Shown piece by piece: positions 35,092 through 46,399 of a stretch of 64,000 bases of DNA; the first letter of the stretch is position 1, and each line of letters starts with the position of its first letter. Where the stretch lies: the NCBI RefSeq assembly GCF_013294065.1, contig NZ_JABSNM010000016.1:48397-112396 (forward strand), in the 5' to 3' direction. A program made the translations under genes and the position numbers. The DNA comes from Sphaerotilus uruguayifluvii. GTDB lineage: Bacteria; Pseudomonadota; Gammaproteobacteria; Burkholderiales; Burkholderiaceae_C. Under the pieces are notes generated by a model, which did not search any database, had not been told where the DNA came from, and saw nothing but the letters and a program-made list of their open reading frames with translations.

Positions 35092-35965
35092 GCGCGCCGG
35101 CATCGTGCAGGCCGCGATGGCCTATGTCATCTGGGGCCTGTTTCCGCTTTATTTCCATCTGCTGGCCGGCGTCGCCGCGCTGGAGGTGCTGGCGCACCGC
35201 ATCGTCTGGTCGCTGCTGTTCCTGATCGGCGTGCTGGGCATGCGGCGCCAGTGGGACTGGCTGCGTCCGGCGCTGGCCGACGGCCGGGTGATGCGCCGCT
35301 TCGGGCTGACCGCGCTGCTGATCGCGGCCAACTGGTTCGTCTACATCTGGGCGGTCGGCGCCGGCCGGGTGGTCGAGGCCAGCCTGGGCTACTTCATCTC
35401 GCCGCTGGTCAACGTGCTGACCGGCTGGCTGGTGCTCAAGGAGCGGCTGCGGCCGCTGCAGTGGCTGGCCGTGGCGGTGGCCACCGCCGGCGTGGCCTGG
35501 CTGACGCTGGCGCAGGGCGCCGCGCCCTGGATCGCGCTGGCGCTGGCGGCCACCTTCGCCAGCTACGGCCTGCTGCGCAAGACCGCCACGCTGGGCGCGC
35601 TGGAGGGCCTGACGCTGGAGACGATCCTGCTGGGTCCGCTGGCGCTGGCCGGACTGGCCTGGGCGATCCTGCACGGCCAGGACAGCGTCACCCGGGTGGC
35701 GCTGCCGCAGCAGCTGCTGCTGGTGGCGGCCGGGCCGCTGACCGCCATTCCGCTGCTGCTGTTCGCCGGTGGCGCGCGACGCATTCCGCTGAGCCTGCTG
35801 GGCATGCTGCAGTACATCGGCCCGACGCTGCAGCTGGCCATCGGCGTGCTGGTCTTCGGCGAGGCCTTCGCGGGCGGGCGGGCGCAGGGCTTCATGATCA
35901 TCTGGGCCGCCTGCGCGCTGTTCAGCGCCGAGATCGCCTGGCAGAACCGCAGGAGCCGGGCATGA
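35090..35965 (+). CDS. rarD: RarD-type EamA-family transporter
   Basis: The 291-residue protein has ten predicted transmembrane helices in two EamA repeats, with the RarD-specific start GIVQAAMAYVIWGLFPLYFHLL and HRIVWSLLFL. The family is annotated as chloramphenicol-sensitivity protein; its true substrate is unknown, probably an amino-acid-like or metabolite export function. It is followed without a gap (ATGA) by the TAXI-type protein gene, suggesting an operon. The substrate assignment is tentative; the family call is strong. Confidence 0.93.
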   Translation: MRAGIVQAAMAYVIWGLFPLYFHLLAGVAALEVLAHRIVWSLLFLIGVLGMRRQWDWLRPALADGRVMRRFGLTALLIAANWFVYIWAVGAGRVVEASLGYFISPLVNVLTGWLVLKERLRPLQWLAVAVATAGVAWLTLAQGAAPWIALALAATFASYGLLRKTATLGALEGLTLETILLGPLALAGLAWAILHGQDSVTRVALPQQLLLVAAGPLTAIPLLLFAGGARRIPLSLLGMLQYIGPTLQLAIGVLVFGEAFAGGRAQGFMIIWAACALFSAEIAWQNRRSRA

Positions 35966-37386
35966 GCGCGCTGCCCCGCCCCTCGCCGTCGCGCCGGCTC
36001 GGGCGCGCCGCGGCGCTGCAGCTGCGCGCCACGCTGCTGTCGCTGCGCGACCTGCTGCTGACCGGCGGGCCGGTGCTGCTGCTGGCCGTCGGCCTGGTGT
36101 GGATGGCCTATGTCGTGCTGGATCCGAACCCGCCGCGCCACATGGTGCTGGCCACCGGCGGCGCGCAGGGCGCCTACGCCGAGTTCGGCAAGCGCTACCA
36201 GCAGGCGCTGGCGCGCCACGGCATCGAGGTCGAGCTGCGCGCCACCCGCGGCTCGCTCGACAACCTGAAGCTGCTGCAGGACGGCGAGGTCGACGCGGCC
36301 TTCGTGCAGGGCGGCGCCGACGAGGTGCGCGGCGGCGACGAGCCGCCGCCGGAGGACCTGCTCAGCCTGGGCGGCCTGTTCCGCGAGCCGGTCTGGGTCT
36401 TCTACCGCGAGCAGGCCGCCGTCGAGCGCGCCGGCCGCGAGCGGCTCGAGAGCCTGTCGCAGCTCGACGGCTGGCGGCTCAACGTCGGCCAGGACGGCAG
36501 CGGCGTGACCAACCTGATGCGCCGGCTGCTCGAGGCCAACGGGCTGGACATGGCGGCGATGCCGCTGTCGCGGCTGGCGACGACGCCGGCGGTGGTCGAG
36601 CTGCTCGAGGGCCGCATCGACGCGCTGGCGCTGGTGTCGGCGCCGGAGTCGCCGATCGTGCGCATGCTGCTGATCACGCCGGGCATCCGGCTGCTGGACT
36701 TCACCCAGGCCGAGGCCTACGCGCGGCGGGTGCCGCAGGTCAGCCCGGTGCTGCTGCCGCGCGGCGTGGTCGACCTGGCGCGCGACCTGCCGGCGCAGGA
36801 CGTGCATCTGGTCTCGGCCACCGCCGCGCTGCTGGTGCGCGAGAACACCCATCCGGCGCTGCAGCAGCTGCTGGTGCAGGCCGCCCGGCGCATCCACGGC
36901 GAACCGAACTGGTTCCAGCACAAGGGCGAGTACCCGAAGGCGCAGGCCGGCGACTACGCGCTCTCGCCGGAGGCGCAGCGCTTCTACGCCGCCGGCGAGC
37001 CGCTGCTGCAGCGCCACCTGCCCTTCTGGCTGTCGAACCTGATCGACCGGATGTGGGTGGTGCTGGTGTCGATCATCGCGGTGCTGATCCCGCTGTCGCG
37101 GGTGGTGCCGCCGCTGTACAACTTCCGGGTGCGCTCGCGCATCTTCCGCTGGTACGGGCTGCTGCGCGACATCGAGCAGCAGCAGGCCGAGGCCGCCCGC
37201 GCGCCGGCGGACCTGCTCGCCGAGCTCGACCAGCTCGACGAGCGGGTCGGGCGGCTGCCGGTGCCGCTGTCCTACGCGGAAGAGCTGTACGCGCTGCGCA
37301 GCCACATCGCGCTGGTGCGCCAGCGCCTGCATGAACGCCCGCCCGCACCGAACGACCCCGAGACCGAGCCCCGGAGCACGCCATGA
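35962..37386 (+). CDS. membrane-bound TAXI-family solute-binding protein
   Basis: The 474-residue protein has an N-terminal transmembrane segment (about 31-52) and a TAXI (TRAP-associated extracytoplasmic immunogenic) binding domain from about 60 to 340 (LATGGAQGAYAEFGKRYQQ, then LDNLKLLQDGEVDAAFVQGG). A second transmembrane helix lies at about 356-380 (WVVLVSIIAVLIPLSRVV), followed by a cytoplasmic helical tail. Ordinary TAXI proteins are secreted and work with a TRAP permease; none is encoded here. The membrane-spanning form may be a sensor or transport adaptor. It overlaps rarD by four bases and the aminopeptidase gene by four bases. Confidence 0.85.
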   Translation: MSALPRPSPSRRLGRAAALQLRATLLSLRDLLLTGGPVLLLAVGLVWMAYVVLDPNPPRHMVLATGGAQGAYAEFGKRYQQALARHGIEVELRATRGSLDNLKLLQDGEVDAAFVQGGADEVRGGDEPPPEDLLSLGGLFREPVWVFYREQAAVERAGRERLESLSQLDGWRLNVGQDGSGVTNLMRRLLEANGLDMAAMPLSRLATTPAVVELLEGRIDALALVSAPESPIVRMLLITPGIRLLDFTQAEAYARRVPQVSPVLLPRGVVDLARDLPAQDVHLVSATAALLVRENTHPALQQLLVQAARRIHGEPNWFQHKGEYPKAQAGDYALSPEAQRFYAAGEPLLQRHLPFWLSNLIDRMWVVLVSIIAVLIPLSRVVPPLYNFRVRSRIFRWYGLLRDIEQQQAEAARAPADLLAELDQLDERVGRLPVPLSYAEELYALRSHIALVRQRLHERPPAPNDPETEPRSTP

Positions 37387-39215
37387 CGATGCCCTCTTCC
37401 ACCCCGACCTCCCCGGTTCCCGCCCGCCTGGCCGCGCTGCGCCAGGCGCTCATCCGCCATGACCTGGCCGCGGTGCTGGTGCCCTCCAGCGATCCGCACC
37501 TGTCCGAATACCTGCCCGAGCGCTGGCAGGGCCGGGTGCACTTCTCCGGCTTCACCGGCTCGATGGGCACGCTGGTGGTCACGCGCGACCGCGCCGCCGT
37601 CTTCGCCGACAGCCGCTACTGGACCCAGGCCGAGGCCGAGCTGGCCGGCACGACGGTCGAGCTGGTGAAGATCCCCACCGGCGCGGCCACCCACCACATC
37701 GACTGGCTGACCGCCACGCTCTCGCCCGGCCAGACGCTGGCGGTCGACGCCGCGGTGCTGGGCCTGGCCGCGGCGCAGATGCTGGCCGGCGCGCTGCAGC
37801 GCCGCGGCATCGGCCTGCGCACCGACCTCGACCTGATGAGCGAGGCCTGGCCGGAGCGCCCCGGCCTGCCGGGCGCGCCAGTGCGCGAGCACCTGGCGCC
37901 GCATGCGGCCGTGCCGCGCGCCGAGCGGCTGGCGGCGGTGCGCGCCGGCATGGCCCGCCACCACGCCAGCCACCATCTGGTCTCCACCGTCGACGACATC
38001 GCCTGGATCACCAGCCTGCGCGGCTCAGACGTCGACTACAACCCGGTCTTCCTCGCCCATCTGCTGATCGGGCCGCAGCGTGCGACGCTGTTCGTGGCGG
38101 CGGGCAAGGTCGACGCCAGCCTGGCCGCGCGGCTGGCCGCCGACGGCATCGACCTGGCCGACTACGCCGAGGCCGCCCCGGCGCTGGCGGCGCTGCCGGC
38201 CGACGCGGTGCTGCTGGTCGACCCGAAGCGCATCACGCTGGGCCTGCGCGAGGCGGTGCCCGCGGGCGTGGCGGTGGTCGAGGCGATCAACCCCAGCACG
38301 CTGGCCAAGAGCCGCAAGACGCCGGCCGAGGCCGCCTTCATCCGCGAGGCGATGGAGAAGGACGGCGCGGCGATGTGCCGCTTCTACGCCTGGCTGGAGG
38401 CGGCGCTCGGCCGCGAGGCGATCAGCGAGCTGACCATCGACGAGCGCCTGACGGCCGAGCGCGCCCGCGAGGACGGCTTCGTCAGCCTGAGCTTTCCGAC
38501 CATCGCCGGCTTCAACGCCAACGGCGCGATGCCGCACTACCGCGCCACGCCCGAGTCCTTCGCCGAGATCTCCACGCCCGACGGGCTGGTGGCGGAAGGC
38601 CTGCTGCTGATCGACTCCGGCGCGCAGTACCTGGGCGGCACCACCGACATCACCCGCGTCTGGCCGATCGGCGCGCCCTCGGCTGCGCAGAAGGCCGACT
38701 TCACCCGGGTGCTCAAGGGCACGATGGCGCTGTCGCGCGCGCGCTTCCCCGCCGGCACCCTCTCGCCGCACCTGGACACGCTGGCGCGCGCGCCGCTGTG
38801 GGAGGCGGGCCTGGACTTCGGCCACGGCACCGGCCACGGCGTGGGCTATTTCCTCAACGTGCACGAGGGCCCGCAGAGCATCTCGCGCGCGATGCCCGAC
38901 GCCTCGATGGCGATGCACCCCGGCATGATCACCTCGGTCGAACCGGGCCTGTACCGCGACGGCCGCTGGGGCATCCGCATCGAGAACCTGGTGCTGAACG
39001 TCAGCGTGGGCACGCCCGACGAGTTCGGCGAGTACCTCGCCTTCGAGACGCTCACGCTCTGCCCGATCGACAGCCGCTGCCTCGAGCTGTCGCTGCTGCG
39101 CGCCGACGAGCGGCAGTGGCTGAACGACTACCACGCCGAGGTGCGCCGCCGTCTGGCGCCGCGCCTGGACGGCGCCGCGCTCGACTGGCTGCTGCGCCGC
39201 ACCGAGCCGGTCTGA
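37383..39215 (+). CDS. Xaa-Pro aminopeptidase (M24B family)
   Basis: The 610-residue protein is of the large three-domain type (APP1-like). It has two creatinase-like N-terminal domains (about 1-305) and a pita-bread metallopeptidase domain. Metal ligands lie in LLIDSGAQYLGGTTDITR (two Asp), HGTGHGVGYFLNVHEGP (His), ITSVEPGLYRDGRWGIRIEN (Glu) and EYLAFETLTL (Glu). It removes an N-terminal residue before proline, probably in the cytoplasm as no signal peptide is seen. The ATG overlaps the preceding stop by four bases; translational coupling with the TAXI gene is likely. Confidence 0.94.
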   Translation: MTMPSSTPTSPVPARLAALRQALIRHDLAAVLVPSSDPHLSEYLPERWQGRVHFSGFTGSMGTLVVTRDRAAVFADSRYWTQAEAELAGTTVELVKIPTGAATHHIDWLTATLSPGQTLAVDAAVLGLAAAQMLAGALQRRGIGLRTDLDLMSEAWPERPGLPGAPVREHLAPHAAVPRAERLAAVRAGMARHHASHHLVSTVDDIAWITSLRGSDVDYNPVFLAHLLIGPQRATLFVAAGKVDASLAARLAADGIDLADYAEAAPALAALPADAVLLVDPKRITLGLREAVPAGVAVVEAINPSTLAKSRKTPAEAAFIREAMEKDGAAMCRFYAWLEAALGREAISELTIDERLTAERAREDGFVSLSFPTIAGFNANGAMPHYRATPESFAEISTPDGLVAEGLLLIDSGAQYLGGTTDITRVWPIGAPSAAQKADFTRVLKGTMALSRARFPAGTLSPHLDTLARAPLWEAGLDFGHGTGHGVGYFLNVHEGPQSISRAMPDASMAMHPGMITSVEPGLYRDGRWGIRIENLVLNVSVGTPDEFGEYLAFETLTLCPIDSRCLELSLLRADERQWLNDYHAEVRRRLAPRLDGAALDWLLRRTEPV

Positions 39216-39261
39216 GCGCCGGGCATCCTTCCCTCTCGACCCCCGACCAAGGAGACTGCCG

Positions 39262-39525
39262 ATGAGCACCCGCCACCTCGACACCCTGCTGGGCGACTTC
39301 CGCAGCGGCGAGCTCGACGCCACCGCGCTGGCGCACGGATTCCGCGACACCGCCGCGCACTGGCCGGGGCTGCCCGAGCGCTACAGCCAGGTGCTCGGCC
39401 AGCTGCTGATGCAGGTCGAGTCGAGCGCGCTCTTCACCGAGGAGAGCTGCAGCTTCAGCCGCGGCGACCTGTCGGATGCGCTCGGCCAGTGGCTGGCCAA
39501 GGCGCGCCAGGTCGCGCCGCACTGA
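39262..39525 (+). CDS. conserved hypothetical protein, 87 residues
   Basis: The small soluble acidic protein is preceded by a strong AAGGAGA site seven bases before the ATG and followed by a GC-rich hairpin, so it is very likely expressed. It is predicted mostly helical (HLDTLLGDFRSGELDATALAHGF, then RYSQVLGQLLMQVESSALF). No domain was recognised. It lies 46 bases downstream of the aminopeptidase gene on the same strand and may belong to the same transcript. No function is proposed. Confidence 0.7.
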   Translation: MSTRHLDTLLGDFRSGELDATALAHGFRDTAAHWPGLPERYSQVLGQLLMQVESSALFTEESCSFSRGDLSDALGQWLAKARQVAPH

Positions 39526-39533
39526 AAAGGAAC

Positions 39534-39557
39534 GGGGCCGGCATCGCTGCCGGCCCC
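39534..39557 (+). terminator. stem-loop after the 87-residue protein gene
   Basis: Perfect 10-base arms (39534-39543 and 39548-39557) with a TCGC tetraloop, nine bases after the stop codon. A pyrimidine-rich but T-poor stretch follows, so termination may be partly Rho-dependent. Confidence 0.6.
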
Positions 39558-39602
39558 GACCTCTCCCCCTCGACCGAGGACCGCCACCCCTGACGGTCCT
39601 CC

Positions 39603-39634
39603 CTCGTTCAGCCTCGTTCAGTCTCGTTCAGTCT
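39603..39634. repeat. tandem 10-base repeat, three and a half copies
   Basis: CTCGTTCAGY is repeated with a 10-base period at 39603, 39613 and 39623, then truncated at 39633. It lies in the intergenic region between two convergent genes and encodes nothing obvious. Confidence 0.7.
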
Positions 39635-39671
39635 CGATCTCTCGTCCTGTCGTTCCCGGGCCCCCGGATCT

Positions 39672-41144
39672 TCAGAAGCGGGTCCAGTCGCCCCCGCCGC
39701 CGTCGTTGCCAGGCGTGTCGCCCCGGCGCCGCTGCGGCGGCTGGGCATGCGGCTCGATGCCGTCGAGCGCGCCCCAGTCCGACGCCGGGAAGGGCGGCAG
39801 CGGCGGCGGCGTCTCGCCGCGGGCCTTGACCCGGGCGCTGTGAATGGCGTGATGGGCGTTCCAGGCCGCCTGCTGCGTGCGCTGCAGCAGCTGGAAGGCG
39901 CTGACCACCTTCTGCAGCCGCTCGGCCTGCTGACGCAGCGCCTCGGCCGCAGTGGCGCTCTGACTGACCACCGACTCGTTGTGGCGGGTCAGCTGGTCGA
40001 GCTGCTCGATGCTCTGGCCGGTCAGCTCGGCCTGGGCCGGCGACGGATCGCGGCCGTCGGCATCCGGGCTGCTCAGCTCGACGATGTCGGTCATGCGCTG
40101 CACCGAGACGATCAGCGCGTCCATCGTCGCGTCGGCATCGCGGGCCAGGCGGCCGCCGAACTCGACCTTCGCGGCCGAGGCGGTGACCAGCTGCTTGATC
40201 TCGCGCGCCGCATTGCCGGCGCGCACCGCCAGCGCCCGGACTTCGCCGGCGACCACCGCGAAACCCTTGCCCTTGTCGCCCGCCTGCGCCGCCTCGATCG
40301 CGGCCTGCAGCGCCAGCAGATTGGTCTGGAAGGCGATGCTGTCGATGGTGCCGAGGATCTCGGAGATCTGGCGGCTCGACTGGCGGATGTCCTCCATGTT
40401 GGCCACCACCTGCGCGACCACGTCGCTGCCCTGGTGCGCCGCGGCCACCGCGGTGTCGACCAGCTCGCGCGGCGTCAGGCCCGACAGCGGCATCACCAGA
40501 TCGGCGGGCGGCAGCGGCTCGGCCGGCTGCGGCGCCTCGGCGGCGGGCGTCATGGCGGACATCGCGGCGGCCTGCGGCTCGGGCTGCACGTCACGCGCCG
40601 GAGCCGGCGGGACGGCGGCAGGCTCGGAGGCCGCCGGCGCGGCCTGCGCCAGGCTGCCGGACTGGGCCCGGGCCAGCACCTGCGACAGCAGCGGCGCGAA
40701 GCCCGAGGCCAGCGAGGCATCGACCGCGGCCTCGTCGAGCTCGGCGCTCCCGGCCGCCGCGTGGCGGGCCTGGCGGCGCAGCCGGTCGCGCAGCTCGATC
40801 AGCGCGTGCTGCAGCTGGCCGAACTCGTCGGCGCTCACCGCCGGCGCCGGCGCGGTGTCGTCACCCTCGGCCAGCCGCTCGGCGAAGTCGACGGTGCGGT
40901 CCAGCGGCCATTTCAGGCTGTCGACCATCAGCCAGGCGACCACGCCGGCGACCGCCATCGACAGCGTGCCCAGCACGCCGAGCAGGCGGCGGGACGCGGC
41001 CAGCGCGGCGTCCTGCCCCATCATCAGCAGGCCGGCGCAGACCAGCGCGAACATCAGCGCGACGAGCACGCCGAAGCCCAGCGCCAGTCGGTTGGCGACA
41101 GGAAGGCGGCCCAGGGCCTGACGGATCTTTTGCAGCGAAAGCAT
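39672..41144 (-). CDS. methyl-accepting chemotaxis-like protein without a periplasmic ligand domain
   Basis: The 490-residue protein has two transmembrane helices at about 20-42 and 54-74 joined by only about 12 residues, so it lacks the usual periplasmic sensor. A HAMP-like region (about 75-120), a Pro/Ala-rich insert (about 165-225) and a receptor signalling domain follow. The conserved hairpin is recognisable as [38 protein letters not shown], which lies at about 275-312. The signalling half is shorter and less conserved than usual, and the tail is Pro/Gly-rich with no CheR-binding pentapeptide. It may sense membrane or cytoplasmic state. The ATG at 41144 is preferred to an upstream TTG. 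Confidence 0.82.
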   Translation of the reverse strand: MLSLQKIRQALGRLPVANRLALGFGVLVALMFALVCAGLLMMGQDAALAASRRLLGVLGTLSMAVAGVVAWLMVDSLKWPLDRTVDFAERLAEGDDTAPAPAVSADEFGQLQHALIELRDRLRRQARHAAAGSAELDEAAVDASLASGFAPLLSQVLARAQSGSLAQAAPAASEPAAVPPAPARDVQPEPQAAAMSAMTPAAEAPQPAEPLPPADLVMPLSGLTPRELVDTAVAAAHQGSDVVAQVVANMEDIRQSSRQISEILGTIDSIAFQTNLLALQAAIEAAQAGDKGKGFAVVAGEVRALAVRAGNAAREIKQLVTASAAKVEFGGRLARDADATMDALIVSVQRMTDIVELSSPDADGRDPSPAQAELTGQSIEQLDQLTRHNESVVSQSATAAEALRQQAERLQKVVSAFQLLQRTQQAAWNAHHAIHSARVKARGETPPPLPPFPASDWGALDGIEPHAQPPQRRRGDTPGNDGGGGDWTRF

Positions 41145-41408
41145 CGGGAACGGCTCCGAGAGAGTCTGTGCCCCGATTCTGTTCAAGGTCTACGTCTCGA
41201 GAAATACGTCACATCTGCACACATCCAGGGCGAAGTGCAAGCTCTGAAACATCGCCCCGTCGTGCCGGGGGGCCGGATCCCGCAAACCGGCCCATCCCGG
41301 ACTTCCGAACCGCCGGAAATGCGGATTCCTTCATGCAGACGGGGGTCGCGCGGGGCCCCTTTCCTCGGGGTGCAGCGCCAACCGCCGTCGTTTTTCCGGT
41401 ACCCGGCG
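41145..41408. other. 264-base intergenic region
   Basis: This lies between the chemoreceptor-like gene (minus strand, starts at 41144) and the end of the metalloprotease gene. It should contain the chemoreceptor promoter. No RNA gene, repeat or convincing promoter pair was recognised. Confidence 0.4.
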
Positions 41409-44195
41409 TCACACGCCCGGGCGAACCACCCGGGCCTGCAGCGCCTCTCGCAGCCGATCGGCGCTGTCGCGCAGATGGGCGGCGGTGTCGGAAGACGCAT
41501 CGAAACGATACCGTACCTTGTCGAGCCTCGCCAGCAGCGCCCGCGCCTGCAGGCCCACGCGCATGCGCATTTCGGCACGCCCGGCCGCGCCAGGGGCCAG
41601 CAGCCACTGCGCGAGCTGGTTCACATGCTCGCGCTGCAGCGCCCGGCGTGCCGGATCGATGCGGGCCTCGTGCCCGTCGAGCTCGGCCCAGACCGCCGCC
41701 GACAGGCGCTGGTGCAGCTCGTCGAGCGACAGGCTGGGCGTGGTGGCGTCGGACTTGTCGGCGCCGTCGAGCAGCCGGGTGGCCATCGTGTCGCTGGCCA
41801 GCTGCATCAGCAGCACGCGCTGCAGCTCGGCGAGCTGCTGCGGCGGGCTGAAGTCGGTGGCCACCGCGCCGCTGCCCGACAGCAGCGCCTCGCCGCGCTC
41901 GAAGTAGTCCGGCGCCAGCCGGCGCTGCAGCGCCGGCGAGACCGTCAGCGCCTGCGGCGACAGCAGCTCGCCCAGCAGCAGCTCGAGCGCGCGGCGCTGC
42001 TCGGCCAGCGGCACGGGCTGCAGCGGATCCCGGCCGGTGCCGGGCGCGTCGCGCAGCGTGCGCAGGCCGCCGATCTGGCGCAGCAGCGTCGCGCTGGCAC
42101 GGCCGACATCGCGCAGCGCGAAGCCGACCGCGCGGCGCAGCCCCGCCGGATCGGCATCGGCGGCCAGCGGCTGCGCCTCCAGCCGGGTCAGCAGATCGCG
42201 CGCGATGCCCAGGCGCTTGCGTGCGAAGACCACCGGATCGCGGCCGAGATCGCCCTGCAGCGTTTCCGGGTCGAGCCCGGCGAGAAAGTCCTCGTCGGTG
42301 CCGAAGGCCAGCTCGGGCTCGCCGCTGCGCGCGGCGATGCGCGACAGCGCCGCGGCCTCCTCGGCCGGCGCCAGCTCGCGGTAGGCGTATTCGATCGCCC
42401 AGTGGTCGTAGGGGCCGAGCGTGGTCTGGAAGGCCGCGACGCGCGGCTGGCCGCGCGCGGGCAGGTTGATCGCGGCGTACTCCATCACCGAGCCGGTCAG
42501 CGCATGGCTGCGGGTGAACTCCGGATCGGACAGCTGCGCCTCGTCGCGCACGGTCGAGGCGCGGAAGTTGTGCCGCAGCCCCAGCGTGTGGCCGACCTCG
42601 TGCATCGTCACGTCCTTCAGGTAGGCGGCGACGAAGGCCTCGGCCTCGGGGCCGGCCGGATCCAGCCCCTCGCGCACCGACAGCACGTCCAGCGCGTAGC
42701 CGAGCTGCTCGGCGGCCAGGTCGGCATGCTGGCACAGCACCGGCGAGCCCGGCGCGCCCAGGTCCGGCGGCTGGGCGAAGGCCGGCGCCGGCGCGGCGAT
42801 CACCTGGCTGCGCAGCGTGCGCAGCGCGCGCGAGCTCAGGCTCTCGATGGCGATGTCGGCGTCGAGGATCTCGCCGCTGCGCGGGTCGACATGGCTGGGG
42901 CCGACCGCCCCGAACATCGCCGTCGCGTTGGTCATCCAGCGCACCGAGGCGATGCCGGTCTCGAGCGTGTCGAAGTCGGCGTCCTCGGGCTGGACCTTCG
43001 CGACGATGGCGTCCTTGAAGCCGAGCGCCTCGAAGGCACGGTTCCACTCCAGGATGCCGGCGCGGATCGGCTCGCGGTAGCGCTCGGGCACGCTGCGGTC
43101 GATCCAGTAGACGATCGGCCGCACCGGCTCCGACAGCGCGGCGGCCGGATCCTTCTTCTCGAGCCGCCAGCGGTTGACGAAGCGCTTCTTCGGGCTGCGC
43201 GCGAACTCGTCGCCGAAGTCGCTGACCGTGGTGACGAAGTGGCCGATGCGGGCGTCGGCGGCGCGCGCGCGCATCGGCTCGGCCGGCAGGCGGGTCAGCG
43301 AGTAGTGCAGCTGCACGAACAGGCTGCGCGCATCGGGCAGCGTCGCGGGCACCGAGGGGCTGGCGCCGGGCGGCATGCCCGGCTGCGCCGAGGCCAGCGC
43401 GCCGGTGGCGAAGTGCTGCTGCACCGTCAGCGCCAGCAGCTCGGGCGTGCCGCGCACCGCGGTGATGCCGGAGTGGCGCGGATCGAGCGAGTAGCCCTGG
43501 CGGTAGGTGCGCTGCAGGTGCGGGCCCAGCGCCATCAGATCGCCCTGGAACAGCGCCGAGGCGTCGACCAGCACGGTGCGGCGCTCCGGATGCGGCTGGC
43601 TGGCCACCGCCGTGCTGGCCAGCAGGCTGGGCGAGAAGGCCGCGGCCACCGCGCGGGCCTGCGGCGTGCCGGCCTGGGCCACGTACTCGGCATTGCGCGC
43701 GATCAGCCGGACCTGGTTGAACACCCGCACGAACTCGACCCACTTCGCGCCGCCGGCGCCGGTGCGCCCGCCCATCAGGCCGCCGAGCACCCCGCCCTCG
43801 CCGATGCCGGAGGCGATCTTCGGCGACAGGAAGAAGGGCGTGCCGAAGTCCTTCTCGGACAGCTCCAGCCAGACCTTCTCGTCCTTCTGCCAGACCGGGA
43901 TCAGGCCGTCGGTGCGGCGCGCCTCGCGCACCACCTGCGCGAAGGGCGGCAGCGCGGCGACCGGCAGCGCCGGCGCGGCCGCGCCGGAGGGCGCGCTGGC
44001 CGCCCCGGCCGGAGCCGAGGCCGCCGACGCGGCCGGGCGGGCCGGGGCCGGAGCCGCCGAGGCGGCTGCCTGCGCGGCCGGCGCGGCGGTCGCGGGCGCC
44101 GCCGTGTCGGCCGTCGTGGCACAGCCGGCCAGCAGCACGGCCGCCGCCAGCGCGGTCACGGACAGGGAGGACGGGAACGGGAGGGAACGGCGCAT
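41409..44195 (-). CDS. zinc-dependent metalloprotease lipoprotein (DUF5117/DUF4953 type)
   Basis: The 928-residue protein starts with a lipoprotein signal (VTALAAAVLLAGC, lipid attachment at about Cys25) and an Ala/Pro-rich linker (about 26-75). The DUF5117-like N-domain follows. The metallopeptidase centre is HEVGHTLGLRHNF: His532 and His536 with Glu533, and His542 as the third ligand. This is the long gluzincin/metzincin-like family widespread in Bacteroidetes and proteobacteria, with unknown substrates. It is probably attached to the outer membrane. The open frame continues upstream for about 2 kb without stops, but the lipoprotein start at 44195 is the natural one. It lies 53 bases after nadE on the same strand. 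Confidence 0.9.
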   Translation of the reverse strand: MRRSLPFPSSLSVTALAAAVLLAGCATTADTAAPATAAPAAQAAASAAPAPARPAASAASAPAGAASAPSGAAAPALPVAALPPFAQVVREARRTDGLIPVWQKDEKVWLELSEKDFGTPFFLSPKIASGIGEGGVLGGLMGGRTGAGGAKWVEFVRVFNQVRLIARNAEYVAQAGTPQARAVAAAFSPSLLASTAVASQPHPERRTVLVDASALFQGDLMALGPHLQRTYRQGYSLDPRHSGITAVRGTPELLALTVQQHFATGALASAQPGMPPGASPSVPATLPDARSLFVQLHYSLTRLPAEPMRARAADARIGHFVTTVSDFGDEFARSPKKRFVNRWRLEKKDPAAALSEPVRPIVYWIDRSVPERYREPIRAGILEWNRAFEALGFKDAIVAKVQPEDADFDTLETGIASVRWMTNATAMFGAVGPSHVDPRSGEILDADIAIESLSSRALRTLRSQVIAAPAPAFAQPPDLGAPGSPVLCQHADLAAEQLGYALDVLSVREGLDPAGPEAEAFVAAYLKDVTMHEVGHTLGLRHNFRASTVRDEAQLSDPEFTRSHALTGSVMEYAAINLPARGQPRVAAFQTTLGPYDHWAIEYAYRELAPAEEAAALSRIAARSGEPELAFGTDEDFLAGLDPETLQGDLGRDPVVFARKRLGIARDLLTRLEAQPLAADADPAGLRRAVGFALRDVGRASATLLRQIGGLRTLRDAPGTGRDPLQPVPLAEQRRALELLLGELLSPQALTVSPALQRRLAPDYFERGEALLSGSGAVATDFSPPQQLAELQRVLLMQLASDTMATRLLDGADKSDATTPSLSLDELHQRLSAAVWAELDGHEARIDPARRALQREHVNQLAQWLLAPGAAGRAEMRMRVGLQARALLARLDKVRYRFDASSDTAAHLRDSADRLREALQARVVRPGV

Positions 44196-44248
44196 GCGGA
44201 CTCGATTCGATCGGATCGGGGTGGCCCGCATTGTGACCGTGCGGGCCC

Positions 44249-46312
<2,064 letters not shown>

Positions 46313-46399
46313 GGCAGGCGACTCCGAAGTCAGACGGGTTCACGGGGAATGCCGAACTGTAGCCGCTGCGGTTCCAGGGGCCATGCGAACATCGCCCGC

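Noticed and set aside
39603..39634. CRISPR array
   Set aside because: The tandem copies are 10 bases with no spacers; no cas genes are present in the window.
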